Assembly (NCBI RefSeq): GCF_932526225.1
Contig: NC_064035.1
Coordinates: 16,477,469 to 16,541,468, forward strand
Length of the DNA: 64,000 bases
Direction of reading: 5' to 3'
Source: Nematostella vectensis
Lineage: Eukaryota; Cnidaria; Anthozoa; Actiniaria; Edwardsiidae
The notes beneath the pieces are model-generated. The model did no database searches, had not been told where the DNA came from, and saw only the letters and a list, made by a program, of their open reading frames with translations. The stretch's first letter is position 1, and every line of letters starts with the position of its first letter. Both the position numbers and the translations under genes were made by a program. Shown piece by piece: positions 34,337-46,610 of the stretch.

Positions 34337-37300
34337 ATGAAGTCGGATAGTTCAGAGAGATCTGAGAGCTGTGGGTGAGTAGAGATCATTCAAGTTTGAC
34401 GTCTTTTTTAAGACGAAATATGTTTGTTTTTCGTTCATGTCCAAAACATCTTAGTACATCGAGTTGTGTTACATGGCTTTTAAAAAAGTACTACCCTTCA
34501 TCTAGACGACAGTTTCTGTGTGTTAAGATGTTGAACACAAGTTATGTTATGCCTCCCTCAATACCTGATTCACTTTTCCAGTCACGAAAAGTTTTAAAAT
34601 TTACTTACAGATGAGCAATGTCAAGTGATTAGTTAACAAAGTTTTTCTGTTGATGACAAAATACTGGATCATACATCTTCAGTCCTGTGTGTCTTGCTTT
34701 TGATAACTAATATTGCTGTTGTTGTTGTTGAGTTTTGCCATAAAAGTTTGAGTTGACGAGAAAGCATAATTTAGGAACTGTAAAAATGTCAAATCTCTAT
34801 TTAAGATCCACCCACTGGTTGGACAGTATGCTCTTGCCTGGTAAAGGGCCATAAATCCTCCCACGCCTTGCTTGTAGTTATTAAATTGGGTGTTTAAATT
34901 GCTCTTAACCACCTGTTTTTGCATAACTTTAGTATTGCATGTCTAATATTCATAATTTCTACAACACCTGCACATAATCTCACCTTCTGATTGATTGACA
35001 TACCACAGGATTTGTCATTCCCATAATTCTTGCAGGTTCACTTTAAGAGGCAAAGAACCTTGATCCAAGTTCGCAAAATTCGCTGCAAACACCGGTCACG
35101 CACCATTTCAAATGAGGACGCACTGCTTCGATTTTTCAGAATACTGTTTTCATTGTTTGTGTTGTAAATCTATGTATGTTTCCCATACTCTTATACACCA
35201 TGATATCCATCACATCATGACCAAAATTTACTGTGGAGTCACTTGGTGCTAGATGACTTATGACTCCACAACATTTTGAATATGATCTCTGCTTCTTCAT
35301 TCCGCACATTATACAGTATTTGTTTTATCATTGCTTTATACAGGGATAAATGAGGGAAAACACGATGCATCCTGTGTTGCAAACATACTTATCTTAACAT
35401 TTTTATATGTTTTTAGGGAAGAGGAAAGCAGTGATGAGGAGGTACAGGTATGGGTATTGCCAAATATGATCTCTTTAGAATCCCATGGGCTTGGACAGGC
35501 TTGTGAAAAAAGGTTGACAAAACTACCTGAACTGATCCCCTTTTCCTTTTTCTAAAAAAAGAACTTGCAGGCCTCACAGGACAGGAAAATTGACACAAGT
35601 ACCTGAGTTAATGTTTTCCCTTTCTTTTTTTCTAAAAAAAAGGACTCGCAAGCCTTGTACATAGGACATGTTCATACCATGCCCCTGGATCCTAGCATTT
35701 GTAATTGTTATGTCTTGTAGTAGCCAAGTAACACTGACAGAACTTTCTGTCTCTTAGGCTCAAGAAGAACAAATCATATCATCAACCGAAGAAGACCAAC
35801 CACCATATTATGAAAATGTTATGGAGAATATTTATTTAATAAATAGGTAAATTTTCCATAAAGTCATAATTGTCACATCAAATTTCTCCTTACCTATGCA
35901 CATATAGAGGTACATAGATCATGATGGATACATAGATAAATGATAGATGTTTTATTTTATCCCTTAGCAGTCTTAAGGACTGAATTCTAGGCTAGACAAT
36001 AACAGTACAGTAACAATTAAAGATACAAAAAAATTACAATTGTAATATATGTTTGTAATTAACTATCAATACAATTGAAACTTGACCATAACAAAGTCAT
36101 GGAAAGCCTGTATATATTCATACTTATTTTAGCCTGTCACTGTATCTTGTTTGTTTTTCTTGAATGGTTATAGTATCATTTTGCTATCTTCCAGAAAAAA
36201 GAGGATAAACAAAGAAGTGAGAAAGATGACTTGTGAATGTTATCCAGAGCCAGGTAATATAGTATACCTTGTATAATCCTTATTTTAAAAGCACTGTGAT
36301 ATTGGTTTTGGTATACAGGAAGATAAAAAAATGATTTTGATGTTGAGGTTCATGCAAAATCTGAGAGAGTGACGCCCCTGACCAATGGGTTTTATTATGC
36401 AGGATGACTTTTATTCCACTCTCAGAGCAACACACTGTGCAGAGTGTCTATTTTAGAATTGTTCTCATACTTGTGGAAGTATTTGCTGTTTGCATAAAAA
36501 AGTGTTTCTTCTACATGTTTTATTAGCTAAAATTAATGATATTTTTGGTCAACTCTGACGCTAGCCAAATCAAAAAGTTGTTTCATAGGATGGTAGTATC
36601 CTGATTCATGATTGAGAATCAATGTATGCAACCTTATTTGGAACATTAAACTTTTAATTAAATACACTTGCAACTAACTCTTTTTTATTCTAGACAATCC
36701 AGATTTTGTTGGGTGTGGTGAAGATTGCTTAAATAGATTATTGATGATAGAATGGTATGTCTTCATTTTATTTATTTATCCCCTAATTTTTATTTAAAGG
36801 TTTATTTGATTTTAACTAAAGTTGGCTTTGCTAAATTGTAATTTACTCCTGAAGTCATGATTCTGTAACTTTTTTACTTAAGTTAAATTATTTAGCAAAA
36901 TTAATTTCTTTATTTTCACTGGCTGCAACTATTTTCCTAAGGATGCAATTTTAGCATCTGCAATACTAATAAACTATTTATTTATATACTAATATCAGAC
37001 AGCATCACACATTGCAACTCACTTCTAAGTATCCAATGGACTGTCATTTATTCTTTTCAGTAACCATAGATGTCCATGTGGGGATCTGTGTACTAATAGA
37101 AGGTTTCAGGAGGTTAGTAACATGATTATAAAAATTGACTCTAAAGTCTGACTAAGTTACCAAAAAGCTTATCCTTATTCCAGGGCTGTAAAATTAAAGT
37201 TGAAGTTTTCAAGACAGAGAAGAAAGGCTGGGGTGTTAAAACCCTTGAAGATTTAGAACAGTAAGTAAAATGATGTGAAACCCAGTTTATTTGTATTTTT

Positions 37301-40300
37301 AAATCTAAAATAATGATTATGTATGCTTAATGAGTAGATGGCTTATGATTTTCCAGGAACCAGTTTGTTATTGAGTACTGTGGTGAGGTGATGAACTATC
37401 GGGATTTCCAGAGTAGAGCTCAGCGTTATGACAGACAGAAGCGACGGCACTACTATTTTATGACATTAAGAGCTGATGAGGTAATGATGGTCATCATAGT
37501 GTAAATTATGTTTTTTGCTTTGTAGAATATGTGTTAGAATATGTGTTAGTTTTTATGGCATTTGGGGGGGGGGGGGGGGTGAATCACTGTGAGAAGGTTG
37601 ACTTTGGATACTATGGAAACAAAACTACAACTTTAAAGATAATTGACAAAAAATAAAATTTTCACTCCTTGATCATTCATTGTTTTATTCTAGATAATTG
37701 ATGCTACGTTGAAAGGAAGTATATCACGCTTCATAAATCATAGTTGTGAACCAAACTGTGTAACTCAAAAGGTATATTTGTATATGATTTGAATACATGA
37801 ATTAATATATTATAGTAATATATTATTCTGAAAAAATATTTTTCAGTGGACTGTCAATGGTTTATTGAGGATCGGATTCTTTACATTACGAACAATAAAA
37901 GCTGGAGAAGAACTTACTTTTGACTACCAACTGCAAAGATATGGGTAATGTGATTTGCTGGTACTTAATTCTTCTGATACTTGTCTTGTCAGTAGATAGA
38001 AAAATTATGATGATGATCTTATGTTTTGTACTTTTTATAGAAAAATTGCGCAGACCTGTTACTGTGAGTCTCCAAGCTGTCGGGGAATTATTGGTGGTGA
38101 AAAACACACCCCTTTGAAAACTACTGTGGAAAAAATTGGTAAAGGCACAATAATCCTTGATCAATGCATGACAGCTTTATTATTATTGAAACCTCAGAAA
38201 TCTGTCTGATTGACTGAGGTGCAATAATTTGTCTAAAATGCTAGGGTTTCTTATTCTAGCAACTCCATCTGCAAATTCACCAAGAAGAAAGAAGAAGAGA
38301 AATATTGCATCTGACTTTGAGGATGTGACGGTATGTAATCAATAGCAATATAGTGATCAGCTCAACTGATTTGTATGTATAAAATATCTTCTTTGAATAA
38401 GCCTATTCTAGCTTACAAGAAGCTCTTGAACATTTATTTAACATATTTGGACACTATGAATTTATTTACTAACAATCTAAGATGTGTTTTTTTTATTATA
38501 GCTTGAAGATGAATTGGAAAGACTAATTGGTGACCATCGTGGTATGACTGTCAGTGACCAAGCACTGAAACTATCCCGATTGATGGTTAGGGCAGAGGAT
38601 ATGCCACAAAGAATCATGCTTCTTAGAGTGCTTCAGGTAAATCTAAGGATGGTCTGGGAGGTTTGTTGGACAATTGGAGCCAACACATTGCTTGCAATAT
38701 CTTTTAACCAATAAAGTATTAATAATTTTTTTGTAGGGGGAAGCTCTAGCGGTTCTAGATCCCTCCTAGTCTAAGCAAACAGTGATAAAGGAAAAGTGAG
38801 ATAGCAAATTCCCCAAACATTTTTATCCAACTATATATATAATATTCAAGAATTTATTCCTATTTCAAACAGCCCACGATTTAGCATATATTTGCCTAGA
38901 TAACTTTGAATACATGGTGAAATTACTGTAAGTAGTTATCACTACTGTGTACTGTTGTAAAAAAACAAAGTTTGAGAAAATCTTATAAAATGTTTATTTA
39001 TTTATTTACTTATTTATTTAAAGGCTTCCTCCAAACTTATATAGTGTATACATAAAGATATAGAAAAAATACATAAAAAACAGACAAGAATAAATGCAGA
39101 GAGGGGAAGGCGAACGGACACAAGGCCCTGACACTACGGATACTTGAACACTTATCAATAAAATACAAAAACACAGAGACTAATCTAACAGCAATTCAGC
39201 CTGAAGTAGCGGCATTTAGGGCGCACTGTTTTCTAACAACAAATGTTGAAATGGGAATACTGCAGAAATAATAATCAGTGAAATGTTAACCTTTTAAAAG
39301 ACAACAATCCAGCAAAGCTACCGGCTTTTAACTATCTTGGTAAAAGAATTTCTATACTCATTGATGGAAATTGCTTGATACTCTATTTGAATTTATCTTT
39401 TAAGAATTAAAATTGTTTTACCTTAAGTAGAATTGCAGTGAGGACACAGGAAGAAGCATGGCCCGCTTTCTGTGTCCTCACTGTAATATTTACTTTGTAG
39501 TACTTTATCATTTTTTGCAGAACACCACAGACCAGTCATGTCTCAAGGCCTTCCTCAGATACCAAGGATTATCTTTGCTATGGAGTTGGATGGTTGATGC
39601 CGGGGCCAAGCCAAGTAGCAAACTGCAGCTAGAGGTACAGAATTTAGGGTTTCTGCAATAATGGCTAATTTCTAATTGTGTAATAACCACCAAGCCAAGT
39701 AGGAAACTATATCACAAGTACACTACCTCTATGGGCATGACAGCTAGAAGTAACTACAGCTAGGGACTTTACTAGAGTGGCTAGATTATCACTAACTACT
39801 GTACTGTACAGCTAGGGAGTTTGCAATTATACCGGCAAGTCATATTTCACCTTTCAGTTAATCTGTTATTTATGACATAAAATAGATTACATATGCAAAA
39901 ACTCTCCCCTGGAGGGTATCCTCAATTGAAGGATTTGACTGTATACTAATAAATGCTTGATTTACATCTGAACAATTCTCACAGAATGTTTTTATCGACC
40001 CTGCAGCTACTTGCGACCCTCAAGTATTTGCCTGTGAGCAGTAAAAACCAACTTGAAGACAGTAAAGTTATGCGAGTTGTAAACAAATGGGCAATAGCGG
40101 TAGAGGAAGTACCATCCTCGTGCAGTAGCAGTCAAGAGGAGAGCAACATTGATGATGTAGACAGGACATTGACTCAAGAGGATGTTGATGAAAACCAAGC
40201 TAAAGATAAACAAAACCTTAATCGCCAACTCTCAGATAATAGCAGCAAGGATGAGGAAGAAGCTGAGGGAGGGAGCCCAGAAAGCAAATGTGAGGAAACA

Positions 40301-43300
40301 AAGAGTAAAGATGGTGGCAAATCACCAGACGAGCTGTCAGAAGATGATAGCAAATCTGCAGAGGAAGATCCAATTGCATCTACTGATGAGAGTATTAACT
40401 CTATGGCGAACGAGCTGTTGAAGCAGTGGAGCACATTAAAGGTTCGAGTCCAAATCTGTATGCTTTTTAATGTTTTAGTGTAGGATTTTTCTATGAGTTT
40501 TCATTGACTTCTATGATCTCTTTCACTCAGGAAATCTACAGGATACCCAAGAAAACACCTGTAAGTTTACAGATACCGGTACTGTAGTACTACAATACAC
40601 TACTTTGGCAATTATTACTAAGTTATCATCGTTAAACATGAAGTGACGTCTTGTTTTTTATCATCCTAGTGACCTATTTTTTCAAATATAGATGGTGTTT
40701 TATTTTCATTACGGTGCTATGTAGGTCAAGAAGAAAGCTGAAGTTGTTGTTGCTACAAGCAGTACAGGGACATCAGGTATGACATTGACTAACATCATGT
40801 TGAGATTCAGAAATTTGTTATTACCATGTTTTATCTAACCTTTCACTCCAAACATTTTAGGTCTCACTTCATCTATTGAAAGAGAACTAAGGTACTTATC
40901 CTACATCTTTTATTTTATGATTGAATTTTTATACTTACATTTCTGTACCTTGTTGTTGTCCTCGTAGACAGTTATTCTCTTTGACATTTTTCACATGTTT
41001 GCAGTCTTTCTCGTAATTTCCCAAACCACGCCGTCCACTGATAGGAGAAATAATGGCTAGTTTAGTTGTGATGCCATTAGATCATTGATTCAACAGGATG
41101 AAGATGGGGAGATGTAGTCTGAACAGGTGGCCAGAACCACAGATAGAGAGAGGAAAGCAGAGAAAAACCCACAGGATGATAAAACATACAAAATCAAGGT
41201 CAAATCATATGTGTATACGTCAGGCAGATAGGTATAACACAAAGTAGTAACTTTAGCCAGGTTGTGAGTTCGTGCCTGGGGGAGCTTTGGTGCTTGTATT
41301 TTGTATGTAAAATCTCTATGGTTGAAGTATAATGCCGGTCTGTTCCCATGATTCTAGTTCTTTTCCAAGCCTGCCAGATTCCTCAGTAAAAGTTGAAGCG
41401 GAGCCAGTGATGACATATAAGGAAGAGACATCTAATACCCTGGCAGCTTTGATGTCTATCGACGTCCCACTTGTGTCCAAGGCAGAACCGTCGACTGGCT
41501 ACGCAACGCCAGAACCGGTCAGCAAGGAAGATCTAACAAGTGACGTTATAGAGGGTAAAACATCAGTTTCCAGCAGTGCCCAGGTGCCATCAGGTGCAGA
41601 TGGTGACATGAATCATATACCAACTGTGGCGGCTGATTGGGGAGAGAACCAAGTGTTTGGCTACAATCAGCAAATGGGGAAGGAAGAAGAGCTTGCTGTC
41701 GCCGAGAGTGAAGCCCAACGGAATTCAAGATCAAGAAAACAGGGCAAGAAGTCCAAGTGGTCCAAGCAGGGATTCCAACCATTTGCTTCTCATGGTCCTC
41801 AAGTCAGTCAAGGGCCTGTAAGGCCAAGTTATAATGTCCCCTCTGGCCGACCGTGGCAAGATCCATCACTTCACTGGACAGGATCGATCTTGGACCAGCC
41901 TCAGGGAATACCATACTATGGGCCTCAAGCATCTGGCGGGGTGATATTCCAACAAGGACCCTATCCTTCTCATATGCCAGCAAACGCACCGCCTCCAAAC
42001 ATCCCAATACAAGCAAACTTTCCCCGGAATATCCCTCCACCCAATTACATCCCTCCTACGCAACAAATGTCATTTCAGCATTCGCCGTATAACAGGCCTC
42101 CGCCCAATGTCATTCCTACTGGGAACATGGTGATTGAAGCAAGATTCCATGCTCAACAACATGGTATGCCACCACAGCCGAATACCACCCACATGCAGGC
42201 GCCTGGTCAAGTACCATTTCCAGGATATGGAGCTCCTCAGGGTCAACAACAAAACCCCTACCCATACAAAATGGTGATACAGTCACCATCTGCCATTCAA
42301 CAGGACACGATGCAGCCTAGGGACGCCAAGCACCCTGAGCCAGCGGCTACCCCGGAGAGCATGGGGCCAGAGAGCATCATCATCAACACAGAGCACCATC
42401 ACACACCTGCCAAGGTCAAGCCAAGGGCGCTCCCCCCGAACTGGAAAACTGCCACTGACCCACAAGGGAAGATCTACTACTACCACACGTTGACAAGGTA
42501 ATTGTTGCGAAGTTATTGTTTGTTTTTTGACAAGGTAATTGTTGCGAAGTTATTGTTTGTTTTTTGACAAGGTAATTGTTGCGAAGTTATTGTTTGTTTT
42601 TTGACAAGGTAATTGTTGTGAAGTTATTGTTTTTTTTTTTGACAAGGTAATTGTTGTGAAGTTATTGTTTGTTTTTTGACAAGGTAATTGTTGCGAAGTT
42701 ATTGTTTGTTTTTTGACAAGGTAATTGTTGTGAAGTTATTGTTTGTTTTTTGACAAGGTAATTGTTGTGAAGTTATTGTTTGTTTTTTGACAAGGTAATT
42801 GTTGCGAAGTTATTGTTTGTTTTTTGACAAGGTAATTGTTGCAAAGTTATTGTTTGTTTTTTGACAAAGTAATTGTTGTGAAGTTATTGTTTGTTTTTTG
42901 ACAAGGTAGTTGTTGCGAAGTTATTGTTTGTTTTTTGACAAGGTAATTGTTGCGAAGTTATTGTTTGTTTTTTGACAAGGTAATTGTTGCAAAGTTATTG
43001 TTTGTTTTTTGACAAAGTAATTGTTGCGAAGTTATTGTTTGTTTTTTGACAAGGTAATTGTTGTGAAGTTATTGTTTGTTTTGTATGGCTAGAAATTTGC
43101 CAAGACATGATTGTCCAGAAGGTTACGACCAGGAGTAGAATTTAAAAGCCGCATTGTCACCAGTTTACTGACAGTTTATCAGTCGATTACGTAACAATCT
43201 CCGATGATTTTTAATGGAAAACGCAAAAAAAATCAAAATATTGAAAGCAGTGTGTCTATTGAAAGTTTCTTCGAGCATGAGATTGATAATTTAGAGCGGA

Positions 43301-46300
43301 TGGCCAGTTAAATATCTCTGATTCTAATATATGTACTCTTTTGTCTTTTAACGGTTGAGGTTTCCGTCGGACCTCCCTAAGTAAACTGGTGACAATGCGG
43401 CTTTAAGGTCATGTGTAGAAAAATGGCTTTAGGTAATGTTATTTGACGGGGTTGGACCAGTTAGAGATAACGTTCAGACGCATTGGACTTTTCCCTATTT
43501 TTGCGTGCGCTGGAAAGTGTACATGGAGACGTTGGAAAGTATGTCTCTTATTTTTTAACGTAGATTCTCTTCCGTTTTATTTCAGACGGACGCAGTGGGA
43601 CCCGCCCACCCCTGAGATTGTTGTTAGCCCTAGAAAGTTTACCACTGACATGGAGATGGACTCTGGAGACGAGGTAAGCTTCCAATCTTATTCTACCGTT
43701 TTATGGGCACCTTACACATTATTTTGTGATTGGGATGACTGGGACGATTAAATTCTGATGCTTGAATAGCAATATTCTATTATTTTTATTACTGTGAGGA
43801 TGGATGCTATGTGTAGATCGGAAGGCCTAGGCTTAAGACTCAAATAGCTGTTTTAGCGTTTCGCATTCAATACCGAACTAGTTGAAATTATATTATCCCT
43901 ATTATAATTCGCATAACAATTAGTTGAAAAGGCTTGACTCAGAAGAGAAGCCTTCCCTTCGCCTGTCACCGGAATACAAAAGAGTTCATTATATGATTGT
44001 TCATAATTTTCTACCTAGGAGCCCCCTCTGAAAAAGAAGAAACCCAAGACGCCCTCCACACCCCCAGGGTCCCCTCCACGTAGCCCAACACTCGCGTACA
44101 CCACCGCCCCTGCGGACACCACCGAAAACCAATGCAACATACTCTCCCCGCCTGGTCAGCACACGCACGGCGAGCCCATGAGCGCTAAGCAGAAGATAAA
44201 AGACGCATTTAGAGTCAAAGTGAGTATGAAAACACACAAGAAGGTACTAGCGCTAAACAGAATGCAAAAGATTGCCTTAACAGTCAAAGTAGATATTTAA
44301 ACGTGTTTCAACTTCAATAAACAAAGATAAGTAATGCTTTCAGAAGTCAAGGCAGCAAAGCAATGTTACTAAATGAACACACGCTAAACACTGAACATGA
44401 GATAGAGTTTGAGTCAAAGTAAGTCACACACACGCTAATGCTAACCACAAATTACCGTTCAAGTGAAACATTGAGAATCATCGCTCTCATTGCGCTATTT
44501 TACATCAAATAAGAGGAGAAACAAAGTTTTTGGCTTCAACTGATAAAGCTTGTGCTGCATCTTTTTGTCTTTTGTGTCTTGGCTGACTTTATGCCTCTGT
44601 GTTTAGTTGTCGAATGTGGTGGTGAATTGTCTGAACCCCTACCACAAGGTAGACTGTAAACAAGGCCGCATCACCAACGTCGAAGATTTCAAGTATTTGG
44701 CGCGAAAGGTGAGTCGACATGGTTTTTAGTTACTCCCTTGCGTAAGTCCCATATCGGGAGATCTAGTACATACATACACCTATTTCAATAAACGTTGTCA
44801 GTACAAATGGCAAATGACAATTGGCAAATGGCAGTTCTAAGACCGATCACTGCTTATGGTTTCCTGCTGGCAGAGGCCTCTTTTCTCTGTATTTCGCTGG
44901 GCTGGAGCGAACGCAAGCACAGCGAAATACAGAGAAAAGAGGCCTCTGCTAGCAGGGAATGCTTATGGGTATAATTATTTGTAAGAATAAAGATGATAAG
45001 TAATATAATCGCAGAAACTATCCATATTTTCTACATTCACATTCTACATTTCTACATTTGATAGAAGAACTGCCATTTGACAATCACCATTTGCCGTTAG
45101 CACTGACGACTTTATTTTAAATAGGTATGTATTTTACCTCTTTCGATCGAAAGAGTGTCGACGCACGCTACCGTGGTCAAAGTTTTGTGAGGTAGGCCAA
45201 AGATAAAGCTTGTTAGCAAAGAAATGCTTCAGTCAACATCAGAATCACGATAGAATTATCCTAGCTATAAAGCTAGTGTCAATGAAAACAGTAGATCTCT
45301 AATGGTTTTCTCAACATTCTTAAAAACTTTGTCTTGGTGGCCACGGTAGTGCGCGTCGTATGGTCAACTTTGTCTTAGTGGCCACGGTAGCGCGCGTCGC
45401 ATGGTTAGCTTTGTCTTAGTGGCCACGGTAGCGCGCGTCGCATGGTTAGCTTTGTCTTGGTGGCCACGGTAGTGCGCGTCGTATGGTAAACTTTGTCTTA
45501 GTGGCCACGGTAGCGCGCGTCGCATGGTTAGCTTTGTCTTGGTGGCCACGGTAGTGCGTGTCGCATGGTTAGCTTTGTCTTGGTGGCCACGGTAGCGCGC
45601 GTCGCATGGTTAGCTTTGTCTTAGTGGTCACGGTAGCGCGCGTCGCATGGTTAGCTTTGTCTTAGTGGCCACGGTAGTGCGTGTCTCATGGTTAGCTTTG
45701 TCTTGGTGGCCACGGTAGCGCGCGTCGCATGGTTAGCTTTGTCTTGGTGGCCACGGTAGTGCGTGTCGCATGGTTAGCTTTGTCTTGGTGGTCACGGTAG
45801 CGTGTGTCGCATGGTTAGCTTTGTCTTGGTGGCCACGGTAGCGCGCGTCGCATGGTTAGCTTTGTCTTGGTGGCCACGGTAGTGCGTGTCGCATGGTTAG
45901 CTTTGTCTTGGTGGCCACGGTAGCGCGCGTCGCATGGTTAGCTTTGTCTTGGTGGTCACGGTAGCGCGCGTCGCATGGTTAGCTTTGTCTTAGTGGCCAC
46001 GGTAGTGCGTGTCTCATGGTTAGCTTTGTCTTGGTGGCCACGGTAGCGCGCGTCGCATGTTTAGCTTTGTCTTGGTGGCCACGGTAGTGCGTGTCGCATG
46101 GTTAGCTTTGTCTTGGTGGTCACGGTAGCGTGTGTCGCATGGTTAGCTTTGTCTTGGTGGCCACGGTAGCGCGCGTCGCATGGTTAGCTTTGTCTTGGTG
46201 GTCATGGTAGCGCGCGCCGCACTTAATGTGAAGTTGATATGAATAAGATCTGCAAGTATTGCACTTGCTGAACATGATAAACGTTTACTCTGCATAGCCA

Positions 46301-46610
46301 ATCGAATCCCGAAAAGGGGGCATTGACTTGTTAAAAAGGGGTGACTAAACATAGCGATAACCGAGGAGGATATGTTCCTAAAAATACCAAAAGACAATTG
46401 GGATTATCTAACCTTTGCAATTCATGGTTTCGGTGTTTCCTTACAATCTTGCTTTTCGCCTCGCAGCTGACACACGGCGTCATGATGAAGGAACTGCAAC
46501 ACGTCAAGTCTGCGGAAAGCCTTCAGTGCAACGACTCGGTCAAAGTCAAGACGAAAGATTATATACGAAGCTATATGAAGAAATTCGGCCCAGTCTACCA
46601 GCGGACATGA
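34337..46610 (+). CDS. SETD2: SETD2, histone H3K36 methyltransferase (short form)
   Basis: Twenty-three exons in phase: 34337-34374, 35417-35447, 35758-35846, 36195-36253, 36694-36754, 37061-37112, 37184-37260, 37357-37480, 37694-37771, 37847-37944, 38041-38138, 38260-38330, 38502-38636, 39521-39634, 40007-40441, 40531-40560, 40725-40776, 40861-40891, 41358-42497, 43586-43673, 44019-44219, 44607-44708, 46467-46610; 1115 residues. Order: acidic N-terminus, AWS ([24 protein letters not shown]), SET ([36 protein letters not shown]), post-SET ([10 protein letters not shown]), a conserved helical segment ([19 protein letters not shown]), a Pro/Gln-rich region, WW ([24 protein letters not shown]) and the C-terminal SRI domain that binds phosphorylated RNA polymerase II. 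Catalytic residues look intact. The roughly 1400-residue N-terminal extension of human SETD2 is absent. AATAAA signals at 47213 and 47349. Confidence 0.95.
42490..43085 (+). repeat. 37 bp tandem repeat copying the SETD2 exon 19 donor
   Basis: About 16 copies of a unit with TTGACAAGGTAATTGTTGCG and AAGTTATTGTTTGTTTT. The first copy spans the end of exon 19 (TTGACAAG) and the donor GTAATT at 42498, so every unit re-creates the exon-intron junction. Use of a later copy would read TAA directly after the first junction. Confidence 0.92.
44799..45109. mobile_element. MITE with nested hairpin, SETD2 intron 22
   Basis: Outer inverted repeats GTTGTCAGTACAAATGGCAA ... GCCGTTAGCACTGACGAC enclose an inner near-perfect hairpin (44869-44963) whose arms contain AGAGGCCTCTTTTCTCTG and its complement. 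Confidence 0.7.
45318..46222. repeat. Minisatellite, 41 bp unit
   Basis: About 22 copies of a unit with TTTGTCTTGGTGGCCACGGT and AGCGCGCGTCGCATGGTTAG. In SETD2 intron 22, ending about 245 bp before the last exon. CpG-rich. Confidence 0.92.

Noticed and set aside
41041..41210. Possible extra SETD2 exon with Arg/Lys-rich reading
   Set aside because: Exon 18 joins directly in phase to 41358. The candidate has no frame that is open from a proper acceptor and fits both phases.
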